Of a stretch of 39,822 bases of DNA, positions 7,631-15,345 are shown piece by piece (the stretch's first letter is position 1; each line of letters opens with the position of its first letter). The stretch comes from DAOPJM01 sp035399665. Its GTDB lineage: Bacteria; Bacillota; Clostridia; Christensenellales; CAG-138. Under the pieces are notes generated by a model, which saw only the letters and a list, made by a program, of their open reading frames with translations, was not told the DNA's origin and searched no databases. The stretch is from the NCBI GenBank assembly GCA_035399665.1, contig DAOPJM010000016.1:1-39822 (forward strand). The letters run 5' to 3'. A program made the position numbers and the translations under genes.

Positions 7631-9778
7631 CTAATTGTCCTTTGCGTAGTCAAGGCTCGCCGTCAAGCTCAGAGCGCTCATGTCAAGAGCGACTATTCTT
7701 TCAGCCATAACCACATAAAAGACCTCATCTATGTACAAGCCTCTTGCGTCCGACATTCCAAGACAGTCATCGTCGCTGAGCGCTATCGTTGATTCAAGCT
7801 CAAAGCCCTTATCCGCGTTATAGGAGAAGATGTAGTAATTCCCTTCGGCGGGGAAGGCGATGATGTTCTTTTGCGCGTCCACAAGTATCGCCTTGTAGTT
7901 CTCGGAGGCGATCGTATGATTCGCGTCCACCGACATCCTGAACAACTCAAAAACAGCGTTAGGGTCGGAAATATCGAACATGGATATTTTCACGCCCGTG
8001 ACGGCGCCCGTATCGGCGTCGGCGTTATAGCCTATGCCCAGCAGCAGCCCGTCACCGTAGGAATGCAGGTAGCTTGAGAAGCCGTCTATCCTCAGCTCCG
8101 ACAAGACCTTGGGCGCGGCGGGGTCGCTAAGATCCACCGTGAACAGCGGGTCTGTCGTGCGGAAGGTGACAAAGTACACCGTATCGCCCATGAACCTTAC
8201 GGAGCGGATTATTTCATCCTCGGCAAGGCTTTCGATGGAGGAGACGAGGTTGAAGCTCTCGTCCAGCACATACAGACAGTTGTCGCGCAGGCTCGAATAC
8301 TCGTAGCTGTCGATTCCTTCGGTATATATGGTGGTGCTGCTCTCGTCGCGTGTCACCACGACACGGATGTAGCCGCCTTCCATATCCACGGAGTATTGAT
8401 TGAGCAGAGAGCCTCTTACCTCGCCCTGCGCCGTTAGCTCAATCTCCGTGCCGAGTTCAAACAGCAGAAAGCTTGTCGAGGTGTAGCTTGAGCGTTCGAT
8501 ATAGCTGCGCCCCTGCCCGTCGGTCAGCTCATCGCCGGTTTGACTTTCGTAATTCTCGGCCATCACAAGCAGCTTATCACCGTTGCAATATATATCACAG
8601 GAGCCTCCCAGCGAGGCCTTTATAGAGCTGTAACCGCCGTTGTCCTTAACGTCAACGCAGGAGATAACGGTGAAGCTTTCCGCCGTACCCTCCTTGGGAA
8701 CGTATATGTCGGAGCAGTCAAGGACGGTTTTTTCGCCGCCGTTGACGCGGTAGACGGGGCAGTAACCCATAGGCTCATCCTCGTTTATGCCGTAATCAAG
8801 GCATACATAGCTGCTCGACACGACATAGAGCATTTCGCCCACCATGCGCGAATCAACATAGAGACCGCTCTGCATAAGCTCATTCTCGACTGCGGGGTTT
8901 TCACGGTCGCTTATGTCGTATATCAGCACGGAGCTGTCATTGCCGTAATACCAAGACTCCTGTCCGTCAACATATTTCTGCCCGTCATAGGAGTTGTTGA
9001 CCACTATGGCAAGCTTGTCATGATAGACGTAAAGCTCCAAGGCGAAGCGGTTTTCATTGTAATAGCTCTTGCCGTCATCGTCCTCGACAAACAGGGAACC
9101 GCCGTTCTCAAAGAGGCTTGTGCGGGACGCCACGTTCATTTCGGAGCCGTTGACTTCAACTATATAGAGCGTCTGCTGATCCTTTATAATATAGATGTAA
9201 TCGCCGTCGGTCTTGACTATGTCGCCCTCGTCGATTCCCGCGACCTGCGTGTTTGTGCCGGAATAATTCTTATCGGACGCACCCTCAAGCGTTTCGCCGC
9301 CCGCGCCCGCCTCATCGGTGGGTATGGGGTCAAGGGCGGGTGTTTCGGGCTGTAACATTCCGGTGGGCAAATCGCCATCGTCCATCACAAGCTCGTTCGA
9401 GTCATTGAAGGCGACGTCGCCCTCCGCATAGTCGCGGCCTGAGGACAGCAGCGCAAATATCTCGGAGTAGCTCTCAGCGGGAGCTATACCCAAATCGGAT
9501 TCGACAACCATATCAAAAGCGCCCTCGGTAACGACCGCGCTTTCCTCGCAGCTTTCCATGGCGAAGTCCTTCGTTGATTCGGGGACCGCTTTGTCCGCCT
9601 TAAGGCTCGGCAGAACCAAGAAGAAGCCCATCACAAGCACCGCGCAAGCGGAAGCTATGGTCGCGGCCTTCCATATCCATGCCGTGCCGCGCTTAGCGCC
9701 GCGCTGTCTAATCCTTTCCAGCAGCTCGGGATCGGGATGTATCCCGTCGTTCACCCGCTTGTAGTCGTCTCTAAACAT
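7631..9778 (-). CDS. Membrane-anchored beta-propeller protein (COG4880-like), sigma-factor partner
   Basis: A 715-residue protein. Residues 1-33 are charged and predicted cytoplasmic (with HPDPELLERIRQR), residues about 34-57 form one membrane helix, and the rest is outside. After an acidic linker, about residue 170 onward starts the C-terminal beta-propeller domain with its hallmark TNTQVAGIDEGDIVKTDG, followed by repeated strands such as SVRFMGDTVYFVTFRTTDPL and LHSYGDGLLLGIGYN. Its start overlaps the end of the ECF sigma factor by 8 bases, so the two are co-translated. By analogy with ECF/anti-sigma pairs, the short cytoplasmic tail may hold the sigma factor and the propeller may sense an envelope signal; that is inference, since no ZAS-type zinc motif is present. 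What the propeller binds is unknown. Confidence 0.8.
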   Translation of the reverse strand: MFRDDYKRVNDGIHPDPELLERIRQRGAKRGTAWIWKAATIASACAVLVMGFFLVLPSLKADKAVPESTKDFAMESCEESAVVTEGAFDMVVESDLGIAPAESYSEIFALLSSGRDYAEGDVAFNDSNELVMDDGDLPTGMLQPETPALDPIPTDEAGAGGETLEGASDKNYSGTNTQVAGIDEGDIVKTDGDYIYIIKDQQTLYIVEVNGSEMNVASRTSLFENGGSLFVEDDDGKSYYNENRFALELYVYHDKLAIVVNNSYDGQKYVDGQESWYYGNDSSVLIYDISDRENPAVENELMQSGLYVDSRMVGEMLYVVSSSYVCLDYGINEDEPMGYCPVYRVNGGEKTVLDCSDIYVPKEGTAESFTVISCVDVKDNGGYSSIKASLGGSCDIYCNGDKLLVMAENYESQTGDELTDGQGRSYIERSSYTSTSFLLFELGTEIELTAQGEVRGSLLNQYSVDMEGGYIRVVVTRDESSTTIYTEGIDSYEYSSLRDNCLYVLDESFNLVSSIESLAEDEIIRSVRFMGDTVYFVTFRTTDPLFTVDLSDPAAPKVLSELRIDGFSSYLHSYGDGLLLGIGYNADADTGAVTGVKISMFDISDPNAVFELFRMSVDANHTIASENYKAILVDAQKNIIAFPAEGNYYIFSYNADKGFELESTIALSDDDCLGMSDARGLYIDEVFYVVMAERIVALDMSALSLTASLDYAKDN

Positions 9779-10283
9779 ATCCGTTGTCTCCTAACATTTC
9801 CTTGAGCTGTTGCCTTGCCCTAAACAGCCAAGACTTTACGGTTGATTCGGGGGAGGCCATGATGTTCGCAATCTCCAATACGCTGTAACCCTCGTAGTAG
9901 AAAAGGTGGACGGCCGTCCTTTGTTTCTCCGGAAGCTTCAGCACCGCCGCGTATACTCCGTTCTCATCCCTGTCGGGGTCACAGACCGAAGCCGTAGGGT
10001 CTTCCGTGGCGGTGTGCCGCCTGAAAGCGCTCGTGACGATGCTCTTAGAGCAGTTGATTGTCACAGTAATGAGCCATGCCTTCTGATGCTCCGCGTTCTC
10101 AAACTTGGGATTTTTGCGTATGCACCTTAGGAATGCTTCTGAAACCGCGTCCTCCGCATCCTGACGGTTCCTCGTCCTCACCAAAGCAAGCCTGTAAAGC
10201 ATATCCGAATACTCGTAATACAGCGCTTCCAAGCTCATCGGCGCCGGCGGCAGGGATGGTTCGATTTTCCTGACTGTTTCCAC
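9771..10283 (-). CDS. ECF-type RNA polymerase sigma factor
   Basis: A 170-residue extracytoplasmic-function sigma factor with only regions 2 and 4. Region 2 spans about residues 20-85 (YYEYSDMLYRLALVRTRN, then DAEDAVSEAFLRCIR and a WLITVTINCSKS helix); region 4 spans about 110-162 (LPEKQRTAVHLFYYEGYSV with the helix-turn-helix IANIMASPESTVKSWLFRAR). The start is GTG 10283, with GGGAG 9 bases upstream. It overlaps the membrane beta-propeller gene, its presumed regulator. A hairpin at 10312-10339 separates it from the upstream YARHG operon, so it is transcribed by readthrough or from an unseen, perhaps self-recognised, promoter. Confidence 0.88.
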   Translation of the reverse strand: METVRKIEPSLPPAPMSLEALYYEYSDMLYRLALVRTRNRQDAEDAVSEAFLRCIRKNPKFENAEHQKAWLITVTINCSKSIVTSAFRRHTATEDPTASVCDPDRDENGVYAAVLKLPEKQRTAVHLFYYEGYSVLEIANIMASPESTVKSWLFRARQQLKEMLGDNGYV

Positions 10284-10311
10284 GTGGTTTTTCTCCCTTG
10301 CAACAATAATA

Positions 10312-10339
10312 CCGCGCAGCCTTTGAAAAGGTTGCGCGG
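10312..10339 (-). terminator. Hairpin ending the YARHG operon
   Basis: CCGCGCAGCCTTT (10312-10324) pairs with AAAGGTTGCGCGG (10327-10339) over 13 bp with one wobble and a 2-base gap, so the true loop must open somewhat. On the minus strand it is followed only by TATTATTGTT, so termination may be partial and let some transcription into the sigma factor gene. Confidence 0.55.
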
Positions 10340-10352
10340 CGTTTTGAATAAA

Positions 10353-12053
10353 TCAGCCCTCCCTAATCAAGGTCTCAATTCCCTTGATGAACAGTATGTT
10401 CACGGCTCCGGTCGGATACTTGGCTTTCACCTCGTCAACCGTGATGGAGCCTGTCGGCTTATACCACGAATACTTGGAGAAGTGCTTGTAGTAGTTGCCG
10501 TCCGTGTCATACTTATGACCGCACCTTGCGAAAATCTCGTTTCGGGCAAAGCCCAATATCTTCAAAAGGTTATAGTCGCTGCTTTGGGGCAGATTCCATA
10601 TATCGGCGGTAGTGACCTTTTCGGTAAGGCTCTTGGCAAAGACCAGACCGTCGTCGTCATACCAGCTCTTGCCGGAATCCTTAGAGTACACCATGTTTCC
10701 GCCGTCCAAGGTGTAGACGGTGTTATGGTTGGAGGAGAAGTCTCCCGTGGTGTTGGCGGCGGCCTTGCTCTGGTACTCCTTCAGAACCACGTTTGATTTT
10801 GAGATGCTGTCGGAGGCGTGTATGTTGTATACGTCCGCAGCCATATACTTGGTTCCGTCAGTCGTCGTAATCTTGTAGACGAGCCTGAAGCAGTTGGCGT
10901 ACTGCTGGCTGTCATCGCTTCTTACGATAAAGTAATTGGCTATGACCTCGCTCGACTTGAACGCGCTGCCATAATAGCTCTCCTTGGCCGCTTTGATGGC
11001 GACCCTAAGCCCATACTGGTCGTAGCCGTACAGCGTGGTAAGGCAATTCGAGGTATCGGTGTTTATCGCGGGCGTCGGGGTGGGCGACGGCGTGGGCGAG
11101 GGCGTCGGTGTAGGCGTCGGCGTGGGCGACGGAGTGGCGTTAGGGTCTATTGTGGGCGTGATTACCGGCTCGGCCGTGTAGACAGGCGTCGCGGTAGGCT
11201 CAACATAGGGCGTCGCGGTGGGTGTGGGCGACGGCGTGGGCGTCGCGGTAGGCGTGGGGGTGTCCGTCGGGATGACCCCGCCCTGCGCGTTAAAGAGGCT
11301 CACAATCTCATCGGAGCTGAGTGAAAAGCTCGTGTCGGTAATCTCTATGCCGTTCGCGTAAAGCTTATCCACAACGTCGGTCATGGTGCTTGTTGTGGTT
11401 ATGAGGTACCCGCCGTTATCCTGCGAGGTCGTCATGAAGCCCAGACTTTGTACCGCCAAATAGCCCTCGTCGGCGTTTAGCTCGGCTTGGTCTGAGGAAA
11501 GCTGCCAGCCCGTGTCGGCAAGTAAAGCTTCCTTATTCCAACTAACCATATAGTTGCCGTTTGAATAGTCAACCTTGACATAGCTCTTTGCGGAAAGCTT
11601 TCTCGGATACTCCTGCGAGGTCTTATAGACCGCCATTATCTCGCTCTTGGTCCAAACCCAGCTTTCGGTGTTCATAAGCTTGATGTTGTATTTTTTGAGC
11701 GTCGAGCTTATATTGGCGTCCGTGGAGCTTATGGTTATGCGATAGTCCTCGCCCTCAGGCTCGACTATCACGCCGAGGGTATATATCGCCTTGACGTCGG
11801 GGTAGTCGTCCGCGTTCACCTTATCGTTGGTGTTGGGGTTCGGCAGATGGTTGTCTGTCAACAGCTCGTCATAGTCTATGCCCAATGAAAAGCTGCCGTC
11901 GCCGTTCTTCTCGGCGGTTATGTACTTGCGGATATTGATTTCCTGCATACCCTTGCCCGACGCGCTGTGCCAAACGCACCACGCCAAGGCAAGAACCGCG
12001 ACAAGCACGCAGGCGGCGACGAGGATAAGGGTCAGTTTCTGTTTGCGCTGCAT
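10353..12053 (-). CDS. Membrane-anchored YARHG-domain protein B
   Basis: A 566-residue surface protein. Residues about 7-28 are a signal anchor. Two related blocks of about 105 residues follow (about 38-148 and 158-260), each a presumed beta domain. Residues about 262-328 are a low-complexity Pro/Thr/Ser linker of TPTPTATPTPS type. The C-terminal part (345-566) ends in a YARHG domain (about 497-566): LLKILGFARNEIFARCGHK, then HFSKYSWYKPTGSI. YARHG is a small domain of unknown function common on extracellular proteins. The first block (DELLTDNHLPNP...DDYPDV) is clearly paralogous to protein A at 12699. It is the last gene of a three-gene leftward operon, 13 bases after the zinc-ribbon gene. 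Confidence 0.75.
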   Translation of the reverse strand: MQRKQKLTLILVAACVLVAVLALAWCVWHSASGKGMQEINIRKYITAEKNGDGSFSLGIDYDELLTDNHLPNPNTNDKVNADDYPDVKAIYTLGVIVEPEGEDYRITISSTDANISSTLKKYNIKLMNTESWVWTKSEIMAVYKTSQEYPRKLSAKSYVKVDYSNGNYMVSWNKEALLADTGWQLSSDQAELNADEGYLAVQSLGFMTTSQDNGGYLITTTSTMTDVVDKLYANGIEITDTSFSLSSDEIVSLFNAQGGVIPTDTPTPTATPTPSPTPTATPYVEPTATPVYTAEPVITPTIDPNATPSPTPTPTPTPSPTPSPTPTPAINTDTSNCLTTLYGYDQYGLRVAIKAAKESYYGSAFKSSEVIANYFIVRSDDSQQYANCFRLVYKITTTDGTKYMAADVYNIHASDSISKSNVVLKEYQSKAAANTTGDFSSNHNTVYTLDGGNMVYSKDSGKSWYDDDGLVFAKSLTEKVTTADIWNLPQSSDYNLLKILGFARNEIFARCGHKYDTDGNYYKHFSKYSWYKPTGSITVDEVKAKYPTGAVNILFIKGIETLIREG

Positions 12054-12066
12054 CGTCAGTACCCCG

Positions 12067-12639
12067 TTACAGCCGCTTGCCGCACTTGGGGCAAAACTCG
12101 GCGTCTCCCGTCACGGTTCCGCCGCAATAGATGCAGAATCGCGCCGTTTCATCGTCCTTGCTCACCTTGACGGGCGCGGAGGGAATCATCTCCTCCTCAG
12201 GCTCCTCATCGGTTTGGGCATCGTCCTGCTCATCGTCGAACAGCTTGATTTTGCTGTCCGCTTCCGCTGTCGGCTCCTCGGCCTTTTGAGGATGGCGGCG
12301 AGAGGGCCGCTGATAGCGTCCCGTGACCTCGTCCTCGTCCTCAGGCTCGCTCTCGACCTCTTTTTCCTCCGCTTCAGTGTCCGCGTCAATCGTATCATCC
12401 GCGTTCATGAGCGAGTTCTTGTCCTCCGCGTCGAAGGACGCCGCCGCGAACGACAGTATGACGGCGATGGCAAGCAGCGCCACGCCGATGACTAACACCA
12501 CATAGTTGGTTTGGCTGAACACCTGATACAGTGTGCGCTGCGCAAACGCGGCGTCGCTCCGTACAGCTATAAGCGCCGTTATGCCCCATGCGAGCAGCAC
12601 AACGGACAGGGTGGCCAAAATGGTTCTTATTGTTTTCAT
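12067..12639 (-). CDS. Two-helix membrane protein with C-terminal zinc ribbon
   Basis: A 190-residue protein. Two membrane helices lie at about residues 5-27 and 45-68. A very acidic segment (about 75-150, runs of Glu and Asp) follows, and a C-terminal zinc ribbon CIYCGGTVTGDAEFCPKCGK supplies four Cys ligands. Zinc ribbons on membrane proteins are common in Firmicutes and usually mark protein-protein contact; function unknown. ATG 12639 is chosen because GGGAGG lies 8 bases upstream; an extension of 21 codons back to 12702 would overlap the preceding gene and lacks a site. It lies between two YARHG paralogues, and the topology puts the ribbon in the cytoplasm, so it could be an inner partner of the external YARHG proteins (inference). 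Confidence 0.75.
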   Translation of the reverse strand: MKTIRTILATLSVVLLAWGITALIAVRSDAAFAQRTLYQVFSQTNYVVLVIGVALLAIAVILSFAAASFDAEDKNSLMNADDTIDADTEAEEKEVESEPEDEDEVTGRYQRPSRRHPQKAEEPTAEADSKIKLFDDEQDDAQTDEEPEEEMIPSAPVKVSKDDETARFCIYCGGTVTGDAEFCPKCGKRL

Positions 12640-12698
12640 ATATCTACCTCCCAAAAACAATCTTCCTGTTGATCCTCTATGTTTACCTTTTTGTAGGG

Positions 12699-13967
12699 TC
12701 AATGCTCAATCAGGTCCTGTATCTCGCGCAGCAGGGCTATGTTGGCGCGTTCCGTGTCACTCATCAGCTCCGAAAGGTCGTCCTCTCTGCCCTCGTACCA
12801 GTCGTAAGAGCTGTAATGCTCAAGGAACTCATGCTCGGTGCGTTCGTCAAAGATACAGTAGTAGCGGGCGTAAATCTCCTTGCGCGCATAGCGCAGAAGG
12901 TTCGCAAGCGAGTGCCCGGGTACGGCGGTCAGGCTCCAAACCATGTCCTCTGTCAGCGGCTCATAGGTCGCAGACCAGTATATGCCGTTCGCCATGCGAT
13001 AGCTCGTGGGACAGCCTATAAAGCGAACGAACCCGTTCTGATCATAAGCTTCTCTGTCCGTGACAACTCCGCCGTGCAGGCGTGTCACATCATAGTCGGG
13101 ACCGTTGAACCGAGAGATGGCGTCGGCCTCGCTCTCGTTGTCAACGATATTCACATCCACGGAGCGAAAGAAAACCACCCCGTCGCGCATATAGAGATTG
13201 AGTATGTCCACCGTGAAGCACTCGGTGCGCGGCTCTGTCTCGTCCTCGCGCACCTCGGTGACGACGTAGACGGCGCGGTACAGGTTGGTGAACTCCGAAC
13301 CTCCATGGGAAACTATAAAATACAATTGTGTCTTCTCTGCGTTATAATTGTTTCCAAACAGCTCCACACAGACCGAATCTCTCTCTTTCTGCACCCTTTC
13401 GCAAACACTGCGAAGATTATAGCCCCGCCCCTGCTCGTCCACAAGAGCGGTCAACAGCCCATCCTGCGCTGCGGGCGTGCCGGTGGGCGCGGGAAGCACG
13501 GTGCTTTCCGCGAGCGGAACGGGCGTCGCGGTGGCGCCGTCGTCCAAAAGACCGCGAACGGACTGCTCCCAACCCGTGTTGGCTATGCGTATGCCATAGC
13601 GCGTCAGGGTATCAAGGTCGCAGCTTACCTCAACGTGCATAAGCTCCTCATGGCTTGTGTAGCTCAAGCTGACGCTCATGCTGCAAAGCGCGTACACATC
13701 GGGGTAATCCGCCATGTTGACGAAGGGACTTTTGGGATTGGGAAGATGCAGATCGGTAAGCAGCGCGTCTATGTCAATCGCCGCCACGGGAACGCCCAAA
13801 GCGTTTCTTCCGACGGTGGTGTAGTCCTCAAGATTGACCGTGACGCCGTAGCCTCGCTTGCCTATGTATAGGGCGCACAAAAATATGGCAGCCGCAAGTA
13901 TCGCCGCCGACGCTAATAGGGCCGCGTGCTTGGAGACCTTTCCTTTGCCGATATCCCTCTTGACCAT
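12699..13967 (-). CDS. Membrane-anchored YARHG-domain protein A
   Basis: A 422-residue signal-anchored surface protein, first gene of the operon. A membrane helix lies at about residues 14-37, then one beta block (about 45-148; ALLTDLHLPNPKSP and MADYPDVYAL) paralogous to the first block of protein B, a short Thr/Pro/Ala linker (about 150-175) and a C-terminal domain ending in a YARHG-like module (about 352-420): LLRYARKEIYARYYCIFDE and EHYSSYDWYEG. It thus has one block where protein B has two, and a shorter linker. ATG 13967 has GAGGTG 7 bases upstream; a TTG five codons earlier is possible but lies at the transcription start. Function unknown. Confidence 0.75.
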   Translation of the reverse strand: MVKRDIGKGKVSKHAALLASAAILAAAIFLCALYIGKRGYGVTVNLEDYTTVGRNALGVPVAAIDIDALLTDLHLPNPKSPFVNMADYPDVYALCSMSVSLSYTSHEELMHVEVSCDLDTLTRYGIRIANTGWEQSVRGLLDDGATATPVPLAESTVLPAPTGTPAAQDGLLTALVDEQGRGYNLRSVCERVQKERDSVCVELFGNNYNAEKTQLYFIVSHGGSEFTNLYRAVYVVTEVREDETEPRTECFTVDILNLYMRDGVVFFRSVDVNIVDNESEADAISRFNGPDYDVTRLHGGVVTDREAYDQNGFVRFIGCPTSYRMANGIYWSATYEPLTEDMVWSLTAVPGHSLANLLRYARKEIYARYYCIFDERTEHEFLEHYSSYDWYEGREDDLSELMSDTERANIALLREIQDLIEH

Positions 13968-13988
13968 GGCTGTACACCTCAACTAAAG

Positions 13989-13997
13989 ATTATAGCA
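13989..13997 (-). promoter_or_regulatory. Extended -10 promoter of the YARHG operon
   Basis: Minus strand TGCTATAAT (13989-13997) is an exact extended -10. No good -35 is visible 16-18 bases upstream. The start codon of protein A is about 20 bases downstream, so the leader is very short. Confidence 0.55.
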
Positions 13998-14027
13998 AAA
14001 GCAAGGCCGTCATTGGTGAATAAAAGA

Positions 14028-15149
14028 TTAATTCTCGGTCAAGCCCAGCATCAGGCGCACCGCGATGGGAGTAATTTCATCGGGATAGTCAAAGCTCTCG
14101 GTGTGAAGCCCCGCGTGATCCCGACCGCTTCCTATATTAAATATCGCTCCGTGGGTGCGCTTGGTGTACCAGCCGAAATCCTCCGAACCGCGCTGCGGCT
14201 CGGGCAGCTCATAAAAGGGAATGTCAAGCCTGTGGCAGAGCCTTTCAAGCTTGTCCACGCTCTGCGGTGTACAGCCTGTTTCGGGGAATACATCCCTGTA
14301 TTCCATCCTAAGCTCAACGTTCTCGTCTCTTGCGATGATGGCGGCCGTGGTCTTAACGCCTATGTCAAGCTTATCAAGCTCCGATTCGTACTCGCCCCTT
14401 ATCGTCAGCAGCAGACGGCCGCTGCCCGCCGAGATACCAAAGGTCTCCTCGCCAAGCTCAATCATCACAATGGTACACATGCATAAGCCCTCAATGCTGC
14501 TTGCGGCGGCAATCTTGTCCAGCTCGGGTATAAGCTCTGCGATGGCCATGGCGGGGTTGACGCCGTCCTCCGGGCGGGAAGCGTGAGCCTGCTTGCCCAA
14601 AAAGCTCAGTATCATGCCGCGTGAAGCGAAGTCCATGCAGCCCTTGCGCACGGAAACCTCGCCCAAGGGTCTGCCGGGGCAGTTGTGAAACGCGAAGATC
14701 TCCGCTATGCCCTTTTCGTCTATCAGCTCTGAGCAGAGCTTAGCGCCCTGTCCGTTCTCCTCCGCGTGCTGAAAGATAAGGTACACATCACGGTTTAGCC
14801 TGAGGCGCGACAGCTCCAAGGCGAAGGCGCACAGAGCCGTGGAGTGACCGTCATGCCCGCACATATGCCCGACGCCCTCGTTGCATGAGCGATAGGACAG
14901 GGTCGGGTTCGCCTCGGTAACGCCCACCGCGTCAAAGTCGGCGCGGAAGGCGATGGGGGCAAGCTCAGGATTTTCCGAGGAATAATATGCATAAAACCAA
15001 GCCCCCCTGTCAACGATTTTGAGAGCCGTATGTTCAGCTAAAAAGCTCATCAGCCTTGCTTTGGTTTCGTACTCATGCTCCGAAAGCTCAGGGTGTGCGT
15101 GCAGCTCGTGCCTGAGACTGACGATAAGCTCCGAGTCGGTTTTGTTCAT
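14028..15149 (-). CDS. M20D family amidohydrolase
   Basis: A 373-residue metal-dependent hydrolase of the M20D group (hippurate hydrolase, N-acyl-L-amino-acid and N-acetyl-diaminopimelate deacetylase relatives). Motifs: LHAHPELSEHEYET at the N-terminus, HMCGHDGHSTA (metal-binding His and Cys), FQHAEENGQGAK (catalytic Glu), FAFHNCPG (metal His), a lid domain with KQAHASRPEDGVNP, and GSEDFGWY near the C-terminus. It probably frees an amino acid from an N-acyl or amide conjugate; the substrate is not predictable. ATG 15149 has GGAGG 9 bases upstream. It has its own promoter (15179-15206) and is followed at once by the YARHG operon promoter, so it is likely a single gene. Confidence 0.9.
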   Translation of the reverse strand: MNKTDSELIVSLRHELHAHPELSEHEYETKARLMSFLAEHTALKIVDRGAWFYAYYSSENPELAPIAFRADFDAVGVTEANPTLSYRSCNEGVGHMCGHDGHSTALCAFALELSRLRLNRDVYLIFQHAEENGQGAKLCSELIDEKGIAEIFAFHNCPGRPLGEVSVRKGCMDFASRGMILSFLGKQAHASRPEDGVNPAMAIAELIPELDKIAAASSIEGLCMCTIVMIELGEETFGISAGSGRLLLTIRGEYESELDKLDIGVKTTAAIIARDENVELRMEYRDVFPETGCTPQSVDKLERLCHRLDIPFYELPEPQRGSEDFGWYTKRTHGAIFNIGSGRDHAGLHTESFDYPDEITPIAVRLMLGLTEN

Positions 15150-15178
15150 ACTCGACGTCCTCCAAAGAATTTTATAAT

Positions 15179-15206
15179 ATTATATCACACGCTCATAAAT
15201 AATCAA
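15179..15206 (-). promoter_or_regulatory. Promoter of the M20 amidohydrolase gene
   Basis: Minus strand TTGATT (15201-15206), 16-base spacer, TATAAT (15179-15184), about 30 bases before the start codon. Confidence 0.7.
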
Positions 15207-15345
15207 TACGAATCCTGTGATAAAATCTTTACAAAAAGATAGATTTTCACGATTGACTATGTTATGATATGGGAGTAATGGGATGCGTGTACACCTAAAC
15301 GGTGCCGCAAGGCGTCTCTAAAACTCCACAGAAAGGAAACTAATT

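Noticed and set aside
12588..13871. 427-residue open frame on the plus strand
   Set aside because: Antisense to the YARHG protein A gene, whose motifs and start signals are convincing.
15253..15281. TTGACT-17-TAATGG as promoter of the giant secreted protein gene
   Set aside because: The -10 is poor; another sigma factor may be used, so I did not list it.
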